Shown here: positions 62,846 to 63,827 of the stretch, piece by piece
Layout of the letters: each line of letters opens with the position of its first letter
How positions within the stretch are numbered: position 1 is the stretch's first letter
Source of the DNA: an uncultured Phycisphaerales bacterium
GTDB lineage: Bacteria; Planctomycetota; Phycisphaerae; WQYP01
Assembly: GCA_903845195.1 (NCBI GenBank)
Contig: CAIMWO010000022.1
Span: 1-63,827 of the forward strand
Reading direction: 5' to 3'
Length of the DNA stretch: 63,827 nt
Made by a program: the position numbers and the translations under genes
The notes under the pieces: generated by a model
Told to the model about the DNA's origin: nothing
The model's input: only the letters and a program-made list of their open reading frames with translations
The model's database searches: none

Positions 62846-63646
62846 TCACCCCGCCGGCAAAAGCCCCAGCTTCCGCGCGAATCCCCCCAGATCCGCCGGC
62901 AGTGGCGATTCATAATGCACCCATTTACCGCTGATCGGATGCTTGAATCCCAACCGGAACGCGTGCAAACACAGCCGTGGCGGATGCGGCACCTTCGCAG
63001 ACTTCGCCGCCGCCCCAGCCACCGCCGGAAGCGTATACAGATCATCCCCCCACACCGGCGTTCCCAAAAACATCATGTGCGCGCGAATCTGGTGCAGCCG
63101 CCCCGTCTTGATTTTCACCTGCACCAGTGATGCCGCCGCCGGATGTGCCGGGCCTTCCACATGCGCCATCACCCGGTACGTGCTCAGCGCCTCCTCCCCT
63201 TGCCGCGAAATCGCCGACTTCTTCACCGTCCCCCATTCCGGCCCCGGCACGTTCACTTCCTTCAACCGCGCCTGCACCACTCCCTGCAGCGGCTTGGGCA
63301 CGCCATGAATAATCGCCAGATATTCCTTGTCGATCTTGCGATCCTCAAAATCCCGCCGCAACTGATCGTAAGCATTCGGCATCTTGGCGATCACCAGCAA
63401 CCCGGACGTGTCCTTGTCCAGCCGGTGCAGCAATCCCCAATCACGCTTCACTCCCAAGTTCTGCAGCAATTTCCCGTATCGCGCGAACAACCCATTCAGC
63501 AGCGAATCCGTCGTGTGCCCCTTCCCCGGCTGCGTCACCAGCCCCGCCGGCTTGAGCACTACCAGAAACTCCGCCTCCTCATGCACAATCTCAAATTTCA
63601 CATGATCGTTCGGCTTGATCGCAAGTTTAAAAGGAATGTCCGCCAT
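62846..63646 (-). CDS. RluA-family pseudouridine synthase
   Basis: A 266-residue enzyme that isomerises uridine in RNA. The catalytic motif HRLDKDTSGLLV has Asp77. Also present are the family parts VVLKPAGLVTQPGKGH (29-44), EYLAIIHG and LKTGRLHQIRAHM (KIKTGRLHQIRAHM near 175). There is no N-terminal S4 domain, unlike RluD. The target (rRNA or tRNA) cannot be told. A GTG at 63649 is also in frame; the ATG at 63646 has GAG before it. The gene lies between an inverted repeat upstream and the repeats downstream. Confidence 0.92.
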   Translation of the reverse strand: MADIPFKLAIKPNDHVKFEIVHEEAEFLVVLKPAGLVTQPGKGHTTDSLLNGLFARYGKLLQNLGVKRDWGLLHRLDKDTSGLLVIAKMPNAYDQLRRDFEDRKIDKEYLAIIHGVPKPLQGVVQARLKEVNVPGPEWGTVKKSAISRQGEEALSTYRVMAHVEGPAHPAAASLVQVKIKTGRLHQIRAHMMFLGTPVWGDDLYTLPAVAGAAAKSAKVPHPPRLCLHAFRLGFKHPISGKWVHYESPLPADLGGFARKLGLLPAG

Positions 63647-63673
63647 CACAGCTCATTCAAAAGTAGAAACGAA

Positions 63674-63741
63674 ACCACCAAGACACAAAGACACCAAGTT
63701 CGATTATCTAAAAAATCTTGGTGCCTTGGTGTCTGGGTGGT
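63674..63741. repeat. Inverted repeat of the CACCAAGACACCAAG type
   Basis: Two 25-bp arms (63674-63698 and 63717-63741) match as inverted copies at 22 of 25 positions, with an 18-bp AT-rich centre. The arms are made of CACCAAGACAC units. It lies between the partial gene and the pseudouridine synthase gene, both on the minus strand, so it may fold in their shared transcript. Confidence 0.85.
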
Positions 63742-63754
63742 AAAAAAAACGATA

Positions 63755-63827
63755 TCAGGTACCCAATTCCGCCAGGTACTTCTCAACCGCCGCCAGCTCT
63801 TCCTCCTGCTTGCCGAGTTGATCGCGC
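63755..63827 (-). CDS. 3' end of a gene cut by the window edge
   Basis: The frame RDQLGKQEEELAAVEKYLAE, ending LGT before a stop at 63755-63757, is a charged, coiled-coil-like C-terminus. It resembles the final arm of valyl-tRNA synthetases (ARxRxRLxxLxxxxxxxxxxL), but 23 residues are too few to decide. The start lies outside the window. It would be upstream of the pseudouridine synthase gene on the same strand. Confidence 0.5.
   Translation of the reverse strand, partial: RDQLGKQEEELAAVEKYLAELGT

Overview
The window looks like a chromosomal segment of a Planctomycetota bacterium, most likely from the Phycisphaerae side of the phylum. The support is a set of habits rather than one marker gene. 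There are Gram-negative lipid A genes (lpxA, an LpxR-type deacylase). There are many FTLIE-type prepilins and several secretion ATPases. A PQQ-like propeller protein starts its mature part with DWPSYRG, SpoIVB-type S55 and M1 peptidases occur, a secreted protein carries an LExR-type N-terminal motif, and short text-like repeats are scattered between genes. No rRNA, tRNA, CRISPR array or intact insertion sequence was recognised.

Layout. 1-2970: a possible insertion-sequence end, a family 2 glycosyltransferase, an unknown protein and lpxA. 3203-13308: a plus-strand operon of a GspF/PilC platform protein, six type IV pilin-like proteins and a 1176-residue GspK-like protein. 13619-18949: minus-strand membrane proteins, a secreted protein, two small paralogous lipoproteins and rpmH (L34), with one plus-strand P-loop protein among them. 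19018-24810: minus-strand propeller protein, S55 serine peptidase-like protein and LpxR-like deacylase. 24811-27704: a repeat-rich stretch with a 21-bp degenerate tandem array and a membrane-anchored PIN-domain protein. 27705-29141: a methyltransferase with a THUMP-like tail. 29265-39077: an M1 metallopeptidase with TPR-like repeats, a large membrane protein, an ABC ATPase, a duplicated ABC permease and a secreted protein. 39186-41023: citrate synthase and a PIG-L deacetylase. 41187-45852: PilT, a membrane-anchored degenerate GspE-like protein and a CvpA-like membrane protein. 46064-47403: two Fe/Mn superoxide dismutase-fold genes facing each other across a terminator. 47725-52636: PilB, PilT, PilB. 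52784-56272: a candidate diphosphate-dependent PEP carboxykinase. 56294-63827: U32 family protein, secreted glycosidase-like protein, PQQ-like propeller, RluA-type pseudouridine synthase and the tail of one more gene.

How the genes fit together. Three separated blocks (3-13 kb, 41-46 kb, 48-53 kb) supply most of a type IV pilus / type II secretion type machine: platform, pilins, GspK-like tip protein, two extension ATPases, two retraction ATPases and one apparent pseudo-ATPase. No secretin and no prepilin peptidase are visible. The 29-39 kb block looks like a membrane transport unit with an associated peptidase. Citrate synthase and the PEP carboxykinase candidate are central carbon enzymes but are not neighbours.

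The most unusual items are the membrane-bound GspE-like protein that has lost its key ATPase residues, the GspK-like protein carrying carbohydrate-binding-like and lamin-tail-like modules, the 21-bp array that stays open on both strands, and simple intergenic repeats that have apparently been taken into reading frames. All names come from reading motifs by eye; no database search was run.
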